Below are positions 17,569 to 25,205 of a DNA stretch of 64,000 nucleotides, piece by piece. The notes under the pieces were generated by a model. The model was not told the DNA's origin. It ran no database searches and worked only from the letters and a program-made list of their open reading frames with translations. The position numbers and the translations under genes were made by a program. Positions within the stretch are counted from its first letter, which is position 1, and each line of letters opens with the position of its first letter. This DNA comes from Dorea longicatena. GTDB lineage: Bacteria; Bacillota; Clostridia; Lachnospirales; Lachnospiraceae. The stretch lies in NCBI RefSeq assembly GCF_024168045.1, contig NZ_CP100126.1:1753501-1817500 (forward strand), read 5' to 3'.

Positions 17569-18306
17569 ATGAGAAATATAAAATTAACGATCGAATACGA
17601 TGGAAGCCGTTACCAGGGATGGACAAGACTAGGAAAAGACGAATCCGGCAATACCATATCGAATAAAATCACAGAAGTTTTAAAGAAAATGACAGAAGAA
17701 GATGATCTGGAACTTTTCTGCGGATGCCGTACCGAAGTCGGCGTACATGCTTATGCGCAGATTGCCAACTTCCGGACATCCTGTTCTGTCAGCACACAGA
17801 ACATCAAGCACTATCTGAACCGTTATCTTCCGATGGATATTGCGATCATCGAAGTGGAAGAAGTGCCGGAACGTTTCCACGCACAGCTCAATGCTACATC
17901 CAAGACTTATGTATACCGCATGACCATTGATGATGTGCCAAGTGTCTTTGACCGTAAATATACCTACCACTGCTACCGTATCCCGGACAAACGCATGATG
18001 CAGCAGGCCGCCGAGAAACTCACCGGACGTCACGATTTCCGCAATTTCTCCAGTGCGAAGAAGACGAAATCTACAGTCCGAGAGATCTTTGATATTGATA
18101 TCTATGGAGACATTGAGGAAATGCAGATCCTGATCCATGCTGATGATTTTCTTCACAACATGGCCCGCATCATCGTTGGTACACTGATGGATATCGGACT
18201 CGGCAACCGCTCTGTGCAGGATATTGATGATATCTTTGCCGGAATCCTGGAAGCCAGTGCGCCTTGCGATCCGAAGGGGTTGTATTTGCAGGAGGTTACC
18301 TATTAA
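17569..18306 (+). CDS. truA: tRNA pseudouridine(38-40) synthase TruA
   Basis: 245 residues: KLTIEYDGSRYQGWTRLGKD, the catalytic Asp-equivalent motif in FCGCRTEVGVHAYAQIANF (usual form GRTDxGVHA, here the motif reads CRTEVGVHA with Glu in the Asp position), and HNMARIIVGTLMDIG. It forms pseudouridine in the anticodon stem-loop. The Asp-to-Glu change at the nucleophile position is striking: the motif could mark an inactive or divergent TruA paralogue, so activity is not certain. Its stop is immediately followed by the repeat element at 18310. Confidence 0.85.
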   Translation: MRNIKLTIEYDGSRYQGWTRLGKDESGNTISNKITEVLKKMTEEDDLELFCGCRTEVGVHAYAQIANFRTSCSVSTQNIKHYLNRYLPMDIAIIEVEEVPERFHAQLNATSKTYVYRMTIDDVPSVFDRKYTYHCYRIPDKRMMQQAAEKLTGRHDFRNFSSAKKTKSTVREIFDIDIYGDIEEMQILIHADDFLHNMARIIVGTLMDIGLGNRSVQDIDDIFAGILEASAPCDPKGLYLQEVTY

Positions 18307-18322
18307 TTTGATTTGGGATTTG

Positions 18323-18594
18323 ATTTATTAACGTAGTTGGCCTCTCGATCCTTGAAGAAAACAGTATAAAGTGGTTCTGGTTCAGGTTCCATACTCTAAG
18401 AAAAACTAAGAGAGCCAGAATCTCCTAAAAGCAAAGGAACTACGCTCAAACTCGGCGTTCGCCTCAAACACATTCGCTTCGTTCCTTTAACGGAGATTCT
18501 GACTCTCTAACTTTTTCTAAGAGCATTCCACATTCACCAGAACCACTTTATACTGTTTTCTTCAAGTCGTGACTGGCAGCAGATGTTAATAAAT
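18323..18594. ncRNA. Hairpin A (locus 1), about 270-nt structured element
   Basis: Nested inverted repeats: ATTTATTAAC/GTTAATAAAT (18323-18332 with 18585-18594, perfect); a perfect 30-bp stem 18351-18380 with 18537-18566; a 32-bp stem with 28 matches, 18394-18425 with 18492-18523; and AAAGGAAC/GTTCCTTT (18433-18440 with 18481-18488), enclosing the conserved loop AAACTCGGCGTTCGCCTCA (18448-18466). Internal loops TTCAGGTTCCATAC and GCATTCCACATTCAC are kept in the second copy. Resembles published large structured RNA motifs such as the skipping-rope class in overall shape; the match is from memory and untested. Strand of expression unknown. Confidence 0.7.
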
Positions 18595-18653
18595 GAAATG
18601 CCCGGAAGTGTAACCCGGTGGAGGCCACTACGGTTACGTATTTGCCATTTCAT
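18593..18653. repeat. Hairpin C (locus 1)
   Basis: ATGAAATG/CATTTCAT ends (18593-18600 with 18646-18653), GTAACC/GGTTAC inner stem (18610-18615 with 18632-18637) and a GTGG-AGG-CCAC tip. About 95% identical to the inverse copy at 24264-24324. Confidence 0.75.
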
Positions 18654-18685
18654 TCATAAGGCATTTGATACACACGGAATAAAAA

Positions 18686-19795
18686 TCATACAAATTCTGT
18701 CTCTATTGTCAGTGATATCTCATATTCCGGATACTGCTTCTTCATGTATTCTACAAAAGATTCCCTCAACTCTTCCCAGTCTCTGAGTGCATAGTCCACA
18801 ATGAGATCACAGTAGAGTGTACCGGTCTCTTTGCTCAGATATAACGCATGAAAACTCTTCACGTGCTCATTTACGCGTACGAATTTCCCGATGTATCTGC
18901 GGATATCAACGATAGCCGCAGTATCTTCATCGACTGCATAGATTCCAAACACCATCGTCACATGATACTCTTCCATGATCCGAAGCTGCAATCTATGAAT
19001 CTCTTCATAGACTTCTCCGATGCTTCTTTTATGATCGATCTCGATATTCACCGAACCTGAATAGCGGTCCGGTCCATAATCGTGCAGCATCATATCGATC
19101 GCACTGATCACTCCATCTGTTGCACGGATTTCTTTATAAAGCTTTCTCGCAAGTTCTTCTTTCCCCGACCGTCCGATCAGATCGGATGCCGTATTCTTAA
19201 GCGTGTCCACTCCGCTCTTTATCACGACAAAAGAAAACACAATACCTGCATAAGCATCCAGCGAGAAACCTGTAAATAAAAATATCACAGATGACAGGAT
19301 TGTCAGACCTGAGAAATACGAATCATTTCTTCCATCTTCCCCCACTGCCAGTAATACTTCTGATTCTACGGATTTTCCTACTTTTATCGTATACATTCCC
19401 AGAATAAATTTGGTTACGGCTGTTCCTGCAACGATCAGTACCGTCAGTATACTGACATTCATATCTGACGGATGAAGGATTCCTTCCACAGACTCCTTAA
19501 GCATCCCCAGTCCGGCATATAATATCAGGACGCCGACCACCATACCTGTCAGATACTCTATTCTTCCATACCCAAACGGATGCTTTTCATCCGGATGTTT
19601 CCCGGAAAGTTTTGTCCCTATATAAGTCAGGAACGAAGATCCTGCATCCGTTGCATTATTGATACCTTCCGACACGATCGCAATGGACGATGCCAGTGTC
19701 CCGATCATTATTTTCACTGCTGCGATCAGTAAGTTCACTAATATTCCGACCACAGACGTTCTTATTATCCGTTCCTGACGGCTTGATTCATTCAT
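18686..19795 (-). CDS. Cation diffusion facilitator family transporter
   Basis: 369 residues. Six predicted membrane helices in the first 205 residues; EGINNATDAGSSFLTYIG supplies the first HxxxD-type metal motif (here N..D), with HPDEKHPFGYGRIEYLTG after it. Two cytoplasmic ferredoxin-like domains follow (about 210-290 and a further C-terminal extension to 369). Exports divalent metals such as Zn, Mn or Fe in exchange for protons. The extended C-terminus is common to the MamB/YdfM-like clostridial group. Confidence 0.9.
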   Translation of the reverse strand: MNESSRQERIIRTSVVGILVNLLIAAVKIMIGTLASSIAIVSEGINNATDAGSSFLTYIGTKLSGKHPDEKHPFGYGRIEYLTGMVVGVLILYAGLGMLKESVEGILHPSDMNVSILTVLIVAGTAVTKFILGMYTIKVGKSVESEVLLAVGEDGRNDSYFSGLTILSSVIFLFTGFSLDAYAGIVFSFVVIKSGVDTLKNTASDLIGRSGKEELARKLYKEIRATDGVISAIDMMLHDYGPDRYSGSVNIEIDHKRSIGEVYEEIHRLQLRIMEEYHVTMVFGIYAVDEDTAAIVDIRRYIGKFVRVNEHVKSFHALYLSKETGTLYCDLIVDYALRDWEELRESFVEYMKKQYPEYEISLTIETEFV

Positions 19796-19879
19796 AATAC
19801 ACCTGTTCCTTCTTTTTTTCTGTATTTATGATAACATGCCGGCATTTTATTTACAAGATAACACAGAATGTTCGTTCCC

Positions 19880-20096
19880 TTACATTCTCCGGCATACAAA
19901 AGACGGCTTGATCTGTCCGAGAGCTCCGCCTCCGCCTGTTACCAGCATGATGATTCCGGCTGAAGCCATTCCTTTTTCCATCTCTGTAAGGGCTTCATGT
20001 CTGTCAAGGCTTCTTCCAAGTGTCAGAATTGCTACGATCAGTCCCAGTCCGACTGCTACGATCGGCTGACCGAGGAATATAAGTACATTCATGAAT
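19880..20096 (-). pseudogene. Fragment of a GntP-family permease
   Basis: The minus strand keeps a roughly 60-residue stretch typical of gluconate/D-serine permeases (FLGQPIVAVGLGLIVAI...LVTGGGGALGQI) with no intact gene around it; a full member has about 450 residues. The reading ends abruptly in KPSFVCRRM. It is an internal remnant left by deletion. The window otherwise shows no gluconate genes. Confidence 0.7.
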
Positions 20097-20252
20097 CCTT
20101 CTGAAGAGTTCTCTTCCCGTAAGGCAAAAAAGCTTTTTAAAGATCTTGACTGGATCATGGATTGTATGAAGAATGGCGATACTTCACGCATCTATGAGAT
20201 TACATTGAAACATATGGAAACACCGCGTGATATCAATCTGGAAGATCTGTAA
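20097..20252 (+). pseudogene. C-terminal gene fragment of unknown family
   Basis: On the plus strand an open frame without start encodes EEFSSRKAKKLFKDLDWIMD and continues through MKNGDTSRIYEITLKHMETP to NLEDL and a stop at 20250-20252. It begins just where the minus-strand permease fragment begins, so two unrelated remnants are joined head to head. I do not recognise the parent protein. Low-complexity or chance coding cannot be excluded. Confidence 0.4.
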
Positions 20253-20287
20253 AAAACCGTGCAGCTATTTTCAACTGCACGGTTTTT
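20252..20287. terminator. Bidirectional terminator
   Basis: AAAACCGTGCAG/CTGCACGGTTTT with a ten-base loop and T-runs on both strands. It contains the stop codon of the minus-strand HD-GNAT gene. Confidence 0.85.
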
Positions 20288-21299
20288 CCATATATATTTC
20301 TTCTGTTTTCTTTGTATCTCCGATTGCACGGAAGCCATATTTTTCATAAAAGGCTTTTGCATCTTTTGTATGCAGCATTCCATACAGGTGCCCGTTCTCT
20401 TTCATGATCCGATCCATCAAAATGGTTCCGAATCCCTGACTGCGGTACTTTTCTTCTATAACGAAATCCATCAGATAAAACGTCGTGACACCGTCTGTCA
20501 GAACCCTTGCAAATCCAATCTGTCTGTCTTTTCCGGCCATACTGCTTTCCTTGATTCTGCCTTCACCGGTGCCGGCTTTCAGAAACAGACCATATGGACA
20601 AGAATTCTCCATACTTTTCCGGATCATCTCTTCCGTTCTGTCTTCTGCCCATTCTGTACTCCGTAAGAGATCTGTCACTTCCGACAGATGCATATTCTCT
20701 ATATCTTTTCTGATATAGTAAGACGATTCTCTGTCTTCTCCTTCTGCGGTGATCTTATCTTCCGATATCTGCCGGATCACTTCACGCAGCTTCGTAAGAT
20801 ATGGATCTGCCATACATTCTTTTTCCCCGTAAGTCATCTGAAGATCATATTCCAGCGGAAGCCAGGTTGCAATATCCGCCTCGTTATGCTGGATCAAAGT
20901 CTCCATCTTATCCAGGGCATGCACGATCTTCGCTTCCATTGTCTCTTCTCTTTCCAGTTCCCCGAACAATTCATCCAACTCCTGCCGCTCTTTTCCCGGA
21001 AGCATTGCGGTCAGCAGCGTGAGCGCATCTCCTTCTGTTTTCCGGTCGTCATCCGTCTTCACAAATGCCGGAATATCACCGGTTAGCGCTTCCCCCAGAT
21101 CATGGAACAGGCACATCTTCATCACCTTATCCATGTCACAATCCGGAAATTCTTCTTTTACCAGCCACGCAAATACACATAGACGGTACGTGTGTTCTGC
21201 CACACTTTCCCGCCTGTGATCTGTCATTCTGGAATGGCGCATATTACATTTCAGGTGTTCTGCCACACCCATAAAGTCTAATAATGTTTCTGGTCTCAT
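20271..21299 (-). CDS. HD-domain phosphohydrolase fused to GNAT acetyltransferase
   Basis: 342 residues with two domains. Residues 1-185 resemble YfbR/YGK1-type HD 5'-deoxynucleotidases: His36 in SVAEHTYRL, His66-Asp67 in LFHDLGEALTGD, and later KIVHALDKMETL, giving the metal-binding set. Residues about 195-342 form a GNAT N-acetyltransferase with acetyl-CoA loop RSQGFG (286-291) and FYEKYGFRAIG near the end. The two activities are usually separate genes. The fusion suggests linked nucleotide turnover and acetylation, or simply shared regulation; substrate unknown. Confidence 0.85.
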   Translation of the reverse strand: MRPETLLDFMGVAEHLKCNMRHSRMTDHRRESVAEHTYRLCVFAWLVKEEFPDCDMDKVMKMCLFHDLGEALTGDIPAFVKTDDDRKTEGDALTLLTAMLPGKERQELDELFGELEREETMEAKIVHALDKMETLIQHNEADIATWLPLEYDLQMTYGEKECMADPYLTKLREVIRQISEDKITAEGEDRESSYYIRKDIENMHLSEVTDLLRSTEWAEDRTEEMIRKSMENSCPYGLFLKAGTGEGRIKESSMAGKDRQIGFARVLTDGVTTFYLMDFVIEEKYRSQGFGTILMDRIMKENGHLYGMLHTKDAKAFYEKYGFRAIGDTKKTEEIYMEKPCS

Positions 21300-21306
21300 T
21301 CTTCCT

Positions 21307-22164
21307 CTACTCGTTCAGATATTCCAACAGGCCCTGATATTCTTTTTTCATTAATCTGTTTCCATGCATATAGAAATGCTGCAGCTTATCGTAATCCTTC
21401 TCCATACGTGATACGGTCGGAATCAGTGGACGGATCACAAAGATCTTCCCTTCTTCTTCCAGCTTTTCGATCAGCTTCATCTGCCTGTTATATACCGCAT
21501 TTCTTGTCATGATCGCACGTACCAGATTCGGATATTTTTTATAGGCTCTTTTATAAAGCTGTTCTGTTGCTTTTAGCGCTCTCTTCTTGCGGTAACCCGG
21601 ATTTCTCGTCAGCACTACAACGATCTTGTCATTCCCTTTTTCCAATGCATACTCGATCGGAATGGAGTCTGCAAGTCCCCCGTCCATATACGGAATTCCG
21701 TCTACATTTGCAATCGGTGCTGCAAGCGGCATACTGCTTGATGCACGGCAGATCTTCATCAGACGTTCCGGATCCTTATCTTCTGACAGATACTCTGCAG
21801 CTCCTGTGATGCAATTCGTAACAACCAGTTCGCATTCCATCTCGGATGCAAAATACGTCTCGAAATCAAATGGATAGATTTCATTCGGGAATTTATCAAA
21901 CAACATATCCATATCCATCAGTGCTTTTTCTTTCAATGTCTTCTTCAATCCGTATACATAATCATATTCTTTCTCACGGTGGATCACGCATTCCCGGCTC
22001 CGTCCAGCCTGTTTTGATACATAATCAACTGCATTGCAGGCACCTGCAGATACACCGATCACATTGGACATATACAGTTCTTTTCCCATCAGATAATCAA
22101 GGACTCCCGATGTAAATACTCCGCGATTGGCTCCGCCTTCCAATACTAATGTTGCTTTTATCAT
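21307..22164 (-). CDS. Patatin-like phospholipase
   Basis: 285 residues from the ATG of MIKATLVLEGG, which has GAGAGG in usable spacing; upstream in-frame ATGs are less well placed. Patatin fold: oxyanion-hole segment EGGANRGVFTSG (one Gly replaced by Ala-Asn relative to GGGxRG), nucleophile Ser in GVSAGAC and catalytic Asp in YMDGGLADS. Probably a cytosolic lipid acyl hydrolase of the YjjU/RssA group. Only seven bases downstream of its stop begins the next minus-strand gene's upstream region, and the order patatin to HD-GNAT suggests co-transcription. Confidence 0.9.
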   Translation of the reverse strand: MIKATLVLEGGANRGVFTSGVLDYLMGKELYMSNVIGVSAGACNAVDYVSKQAGRSRECVIHREKEYDYVYGLKKTLKEKALMDMDMLFDKFPNEIYPFDFETYFASEMECELVVTNCITGAAEYLSEDKDPERLMKICRASSSMPLAAPIANVDGIPYMDGGLADSIPIEYALEKGNDKIVVVLTRNPGYRKKRALKATEQLYKRAYKKYPNLVRAIMTRNAVYNRQMKLIEKLEEEGKIFVIRPLIPTVSRMEKDYDKLQHFYMHGNRLMKKEYQGLLEYLNE

Positions 22165-22354
22165 AAACTTCATACCTCTCTTTTGCTTTCTATTCTTCGT
22201 AGTTACCATTATATACCCTTTTTCATAGAAGGAAAAGAGGAACTTCCCTTGCTATTTTCCCCTATATTTGATACTATATGCTAGTCAGCGTCTGCAAATC
22301 CGGACGCAGTCACTATCAACAGAGATTCAAACGACAAGGAGAATATAAACCAAT

Positions 22355-23986
22355 ATGATTAGTACAAGTAATGTAACATTACGGGTTGGTAAAAAAGCCC
22401 TGTTCGAAGATGTTAATATTAAATTTACAGAAGGAAACTGCTACGGTCTGATCGGAGCAAACGGTGCAGGTAAATCTACATTTTTAAAAATCTTATCCGG
22501 ACAGCTTGAACCAACGAACGGTGAAGTTATCATCACACCAGGTGAGCGTCTTTCTTTCCTGCAGCAGGATCATTTCAAATATGATGAATATCCGGTACTG
22601 GATACTGTTATGATGGGAAATGCAAGACTCTATGAGATCATGAAAGAAAAAGAAGCCATCTATGCAAAAGAGGATTTCACCGATGAAGATGGTATGAAAG
22701 CCAGCGAACTGGAAGGCGAATTCGCAGCCATGAACGGATGGGAAGCAGAATCCGATGCCGCAACTTTGTTAAATGGTCTCGGCATTCCGGTTGAGATGCA
22801 TTATGAGATGATGAAGAACTTAAATGGTCCGGAAAAGGTAAAAGTCCTGCTTGCACAGGCACTGTTCGGTAATCCGGATATCCTGCTCCTCGACGAGCCT
22901 ACTAACCACTTAGACCTTGATGCGATCGCATGGCTCGAGGAATTCCTGATCAACTTTGACAATACTGTCATCGTTGTATCCCATGACCGTTACTTCCTGA
23001 ACAAGGTCTGCACACAGATTGCAGATATCGATTATGGCAAGATCAAACTCTATGCCGGTAACTATGACTTCTGGTATGAATCCAGCCAGCTTCTGATCCG
23101 TCAGATGAAAGAAGCCAATAAGAAAAAGGAAGAAAAGATCAAAGAGTTGCAGGAATTCATCTCTCGTTTCAGTGCCAATGCTTCAAAATCCAAGCAGGCT
23201 ACTTCCAGAAAACGTGCACTGGAAAAGATTCAGCTTGATGACATCCAGCCATCCAGCCGTAAATATCCTTACATCGACTTCCGTCCAAACCGCGAGATCG
23301 GTAATGAAGTCCTTACGGTAGAGGGATTAAGCAAAACAATCGACGGCGAAAAAGTTCTGGATAACATTTCCTTTACTCTGAACCACGATGACAAGGTTGC
23401 ATTTGTCGGAAGCAATGAGCTTGCAAAGACAACACTCTTCCAGATTCTTGCCGGAGAGCTGGAACCGGATGAGGGTACTTATAAATGGGGAATCACAACA
23501 ACCCAGGCCTACTTCCCACTTGACAGCGGAAGTGAATTTGACAATGATTACAGCATCGTAGACTGGCTGACCCAGTATTCCGAAGAAAAGGATGCCACTT
23601 ATGTACGTGGATTCCTCGGTCGTATGCTGTTCTCCGGTGATGACGGTGTGAAGAAGGTGCGTGTTCTTTCCGGAGGTGAAAAGGTACGCTGTCTGTTATC
23701 CAAGATGATGATCAGCGGTGCAAATGTACTGATACTTGATGAGCCTACCAACCACCTGGATATGGAAAGCATCACCGCACTGAACAACGGAATGACAAAA
23801 TTCCCTGGTGTACTTCTTTTCTCTTCCAGAGACCACCAGATTGTCCAGACTACTGCCAACCGTATCATGGAGATTGTTCCGGGCGGTAAACTGATTGATA
23901 AGATCACTACTTATGATGAATATCTTGAAAGTGATGAGATGGCTCGTAAGAGACAGACTTATACTGTTCAGGAGGAAGATAATTAA
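22355..23986 (+). CDS. ABC-F family ATPase (YkpA/YbiT-like)
   Basis: 543 residues, two ABC domains without membrane segments, joined by a linker with FISRFSANASKSKQATSRKRAL, a YbiT/YkpA hallmark. NBD1 has Walker A GANGAGKST and Walker B LLLDEPTNHLD but a degenerate signature (LNGPEKVKV). NBD2 has a degenerate Walker A (GSNELAKTT) and intact LSGGEKVR and LILDEPTNHLD; the H-switch His is Arg492 in FSSRDHQ. Related Firmicute YkpA proteins show, as I recall, similar Walker A and signature drift but retain the H-switch. ABC-F proteins act on the ribosome. Its stop is followed at once by the complete repeat element. Confidence 0.9.
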   Translation: MISTSNVTLRVGKKALFEDVNIKFTEGNCYGLIGANGAGKSTFLKILSGQLEPTNGEVIITPGERLSFLQQDHFKYDEYPVLDTVMMGNARLYEIMKEKEAIYAKEDFTDEDGMKASELEGEFAAMNGWEAESDAATLLNGLGIPVEMHYEMMKNLNGPEKVKVLLAQALFGNPDILLLDEPTNHLDLDAIAWLEEFLINFDNTVIVVSHDRYFLNKVCTQIADIDYGKIKLYAGNYDFWYESSQLLIRQMKEANKKKEEKIKELQEFISRFSANASKSKQATSRKRALEKIQLDDIQPSSRKYPYIDFRPNREIGNEVLTVEGLSKTIDGEKVLDNISFTLNHDDKVAFVGSNELAKTTLFQILAGELEPDEGTYKWGITTTQAYFPLDSGSEFDNDYSIVDWLTQYSEEKDATYVRGFLGRMLFSGDDGVKKVRVLSGGEKVRCLLSKMMISGANVLILDEPTNHLDMESITALNNGMTKFPGVLLFSSRDHQIVQTTANRIMEIVPGGKLIDKITTYDEYLESDEMARKRQTYTVQEEDN

Positions 23987-24000
23987 ATTGATTGGGATTT

Positions 24001-24270
24001 AATTCAGGAAGGCTGTGGATACCCGAACCGGAATAAAACTTGGAAAGGCGTTCCTGCTCAGGTTCCATCGGCGGGTCAATTCTAAAGGGGCAAAATTCTG
24101 CTAAAAGCAGGCTTTCAAAATTTGAAACTCGGCATACGCCTCAGACAGTCAAATTTTGAAAACCCAACGCAGAATTTTGCCCCTTAAGAATTACCAACGC
24201 CTCTTTCACATTCGCTGGAACGCCTTTCCAAGTTTTATTCCGTGTGTATCAAATGCCTTACGAATGAAAT
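24001..24270. ncRNA. Hairpin B (locus 2)
   Basis: A perfect 26-bp stem 24029-24054 with 24217-24242, extended outward by GATAC/GTATC, AAGGC/GCCTT and ATTC/GAAT pairings, and inward by a GGGGCAAAATTCTGC/GCAGAATTTTGCCCC stem and TTTCAAAATTTGA/TCAAATTTTGAAA. The loop AAACTCGGCATACGCCTCA (24125-24143) matches the hairpin A loop at 17 of 19 positions although the stems differ completely. Internal-loop motif CTCAGGTTCCATC matches TTCAGGTTCCATAC of hairpin A. Confidence 0.7.
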
Positions 24271-24324
24271 GGCAAATGCGTAACCGTAGTGGCTTCCACC
24301 GGGTTACACTTCCGGGCATTTTAT
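24264..24324. repeat. Hairpin C (locus 2)
   Basis: ATGAAATG (24264-24271) pairs with CATTTTAT (24317-24324, one G-T); inside, GTAACC/GGTTAC and GTGG-CTT-CCAC. It is the reverse complement of 18593-18653 with four or five substitutions. Confidence 0.7.
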
Positions 24325-24597
24325 TTATTAACATTCGCTGCCAGTCACGACTTGAAGGAAACAATAGATAAGGATTATTGTGAATGTGGAATGCCGTTAG
24401 AAACAATTAGAGAGTCAGAAGCACCGTTAAAGGAACGAAGCGAACGTGTTTGAGGCGAACGCCGAGTTTGAGCGTAGTTCCTTTGCTTTTAGGTGATTCT
24501 GACTCTCTTAGTGTTTCTTATGGTATGGAACCTGAACAAGAAGCCTTATCTATTGTTTCCTTCAAGGACTGAGAGGCCGCTTCCCCAGTTAATAAAT
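24323..24597. ncRNA. Hairpin A (locus 2, inverted)
   Basis: ATTTATTAAC/GTTAATAAAT ends (24323-24332 with 24588-24597), perfect 23-bp stem 24351-24373 with 24544-24566, inner GAGAGTCAGAA.CACC/GGTG.TTCTGACTCTC and AAAGGAAC/GTTCCTTT stems, and the conserved loop on the minus strand (24469-24451). Read on the minus strand it aligns with 18323-18594 throughout; the outer stem sequence has changed on both arms while remaining perfectly paired. Confidence 0.7.
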
Positions 24598-24614
24598 TAA
24601 ATCCCAATTAAATC

Positions 24615-25130
24615 TCAAAATCTTTTATGTAATCTTTCATATACCTGATCGAATGCTCTCTGTCTTCCATCTCCTTTTGTTGTTGACAGTATTGCATGCC
24701 TCTTTCCGTCCGGTTCTGTCAGGAATAATGTCTTTTTAATATTACCTTGTTTTCCTACTTCCAGTTTCTCCATCTGGTTCAGATCATATATCTCTACATC
24801 CGTATCTACGGTCACTACATAATCTTTTGCAATCAGAAGCTGTTCTTCTTTTAATTCCAGTACATCCGGTGCTGCCAGCTGACGGTAGAACTCTTCTTTG
24901 TCTTTCACTCTGTCCAGCTTTCTATTGAATTCTTTTCTTGCTTTTGTATTCAACACTGCTAAAACAATTCCTACACATCCAATAATTGCAGCCAGCATGA
25001 TATTATCAAACGAGCAGATCAATGCCAGGCACAGAAGACTGATCCAGACAATCATTCCTGTCTGTAGTGATTTGATTCTTTTTGCTGTCAGATTTGCATA
25101 TTTTTGCTGTCCTGCTGTTTCAATCGCCAT
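24615..25130 (-). CDS. Small membrane protein with PH-like C-terminal domain
   Basis: 171 residues; family not firmly recognised. Two adjacent membrane helices (about residues 25-60: GMIVWISLLCLALICSF and IMLAAIIGCVGIVLAVL), a charged linker, then a beta-rich domain (LELKEEQLLIAKDYVVTVDTDVEIYDLNQMEKLEV...KKTLFLTEPDGKRHAIL) reminiscent of bacterial PH/YcxB-like domains. Facing the cytosol by positive-inside reasoning. No functional prediction. Confidence 0.75.
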   Translation of the reverse strand: MAIETAGQQKYANLTAKRIKSLQTGMIVWISLLCLALICSFDNIMLAAIIGCVGIVLAVLNTKARKEFNRKLDRVKDKEEFYRQLAAPDVLELKEEQLLIAKDYVVTVDTDVEIYDLNQMEKLEVGKQGNIKKTLFLTEPDGKRHAILSTTKGDGRQRAFDQVYERLHKRF

Positions 25131-25205
25131 ACTTTTTTCTCCTTTTACCGAATCTTCTGCTTTTTCCGGGTATTTTCACGCTGTTACCTTGTACTCTGCC
25201 GACAC

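Larger units (their letters stand above)
18310..18685. repeat. Composite structured repeat element, truncated copy (A-C-half B)
   Basis: Occupies the whole gap between the convergent truA and CDF-transporter genes. It contains hairpin A (18323-18594), hairpin C (18593-18653) and one half-arm of hairpin B (18654-18684, ending CGGAATAAAA), after which the CDF gene stop follows within two bases. The same modules occur, inverted and complete, at 23987-24614. The left end TTTGGGATTTGATTTATTAAC matches the terminal repeat of the complete copy. No protein-coding constraint is visible. Confidence 0.85.
23987..24614. mobile_element. Composite structured repeat element, complete copy (B-C-A) with terminal inverted repeats
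   Basis: Fills the gap between the convergent ABC-F gene and the membrane-protein gene. Perfect 14-bp terminal inverted repeats: ATTGGGATTTAATT at 23991-24004 and AATTAAATCCCAAT at 24595-24608. Between them are hairpin B (24001-24270), hairpin C (24264-24324) and hairpin A (24323-24597), A being inverted relative to B. Only 4 and 6 bases separate the terminal repeats from the neighbouring stop codons. No gene lies inside. A non-autonomous MITE-like element or a paired structured-RNA locus would both fit. Confidence 0.8.

Noticed and set aside
18583..18786. Small open frame through hairpin C (MLIN..MPGSVTRW...CHFI) matched by one on the opposite strand at 24206-24406
   Set aside because: The similarity is carried by the repeat itself. 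Of four substitutions between copies within the frame, three change the amino acid, and the frames run into unrelated flanks, so the constraint is on nucleic acid structure, not protein.
18310..24614. Possible retron, group II intron or IS remnant at the two repeat loci
   Set aside because: No reverse transcriptase, transposase or intron domain V sequence is present; only structured non-coding modules and terminal repeats are seen.
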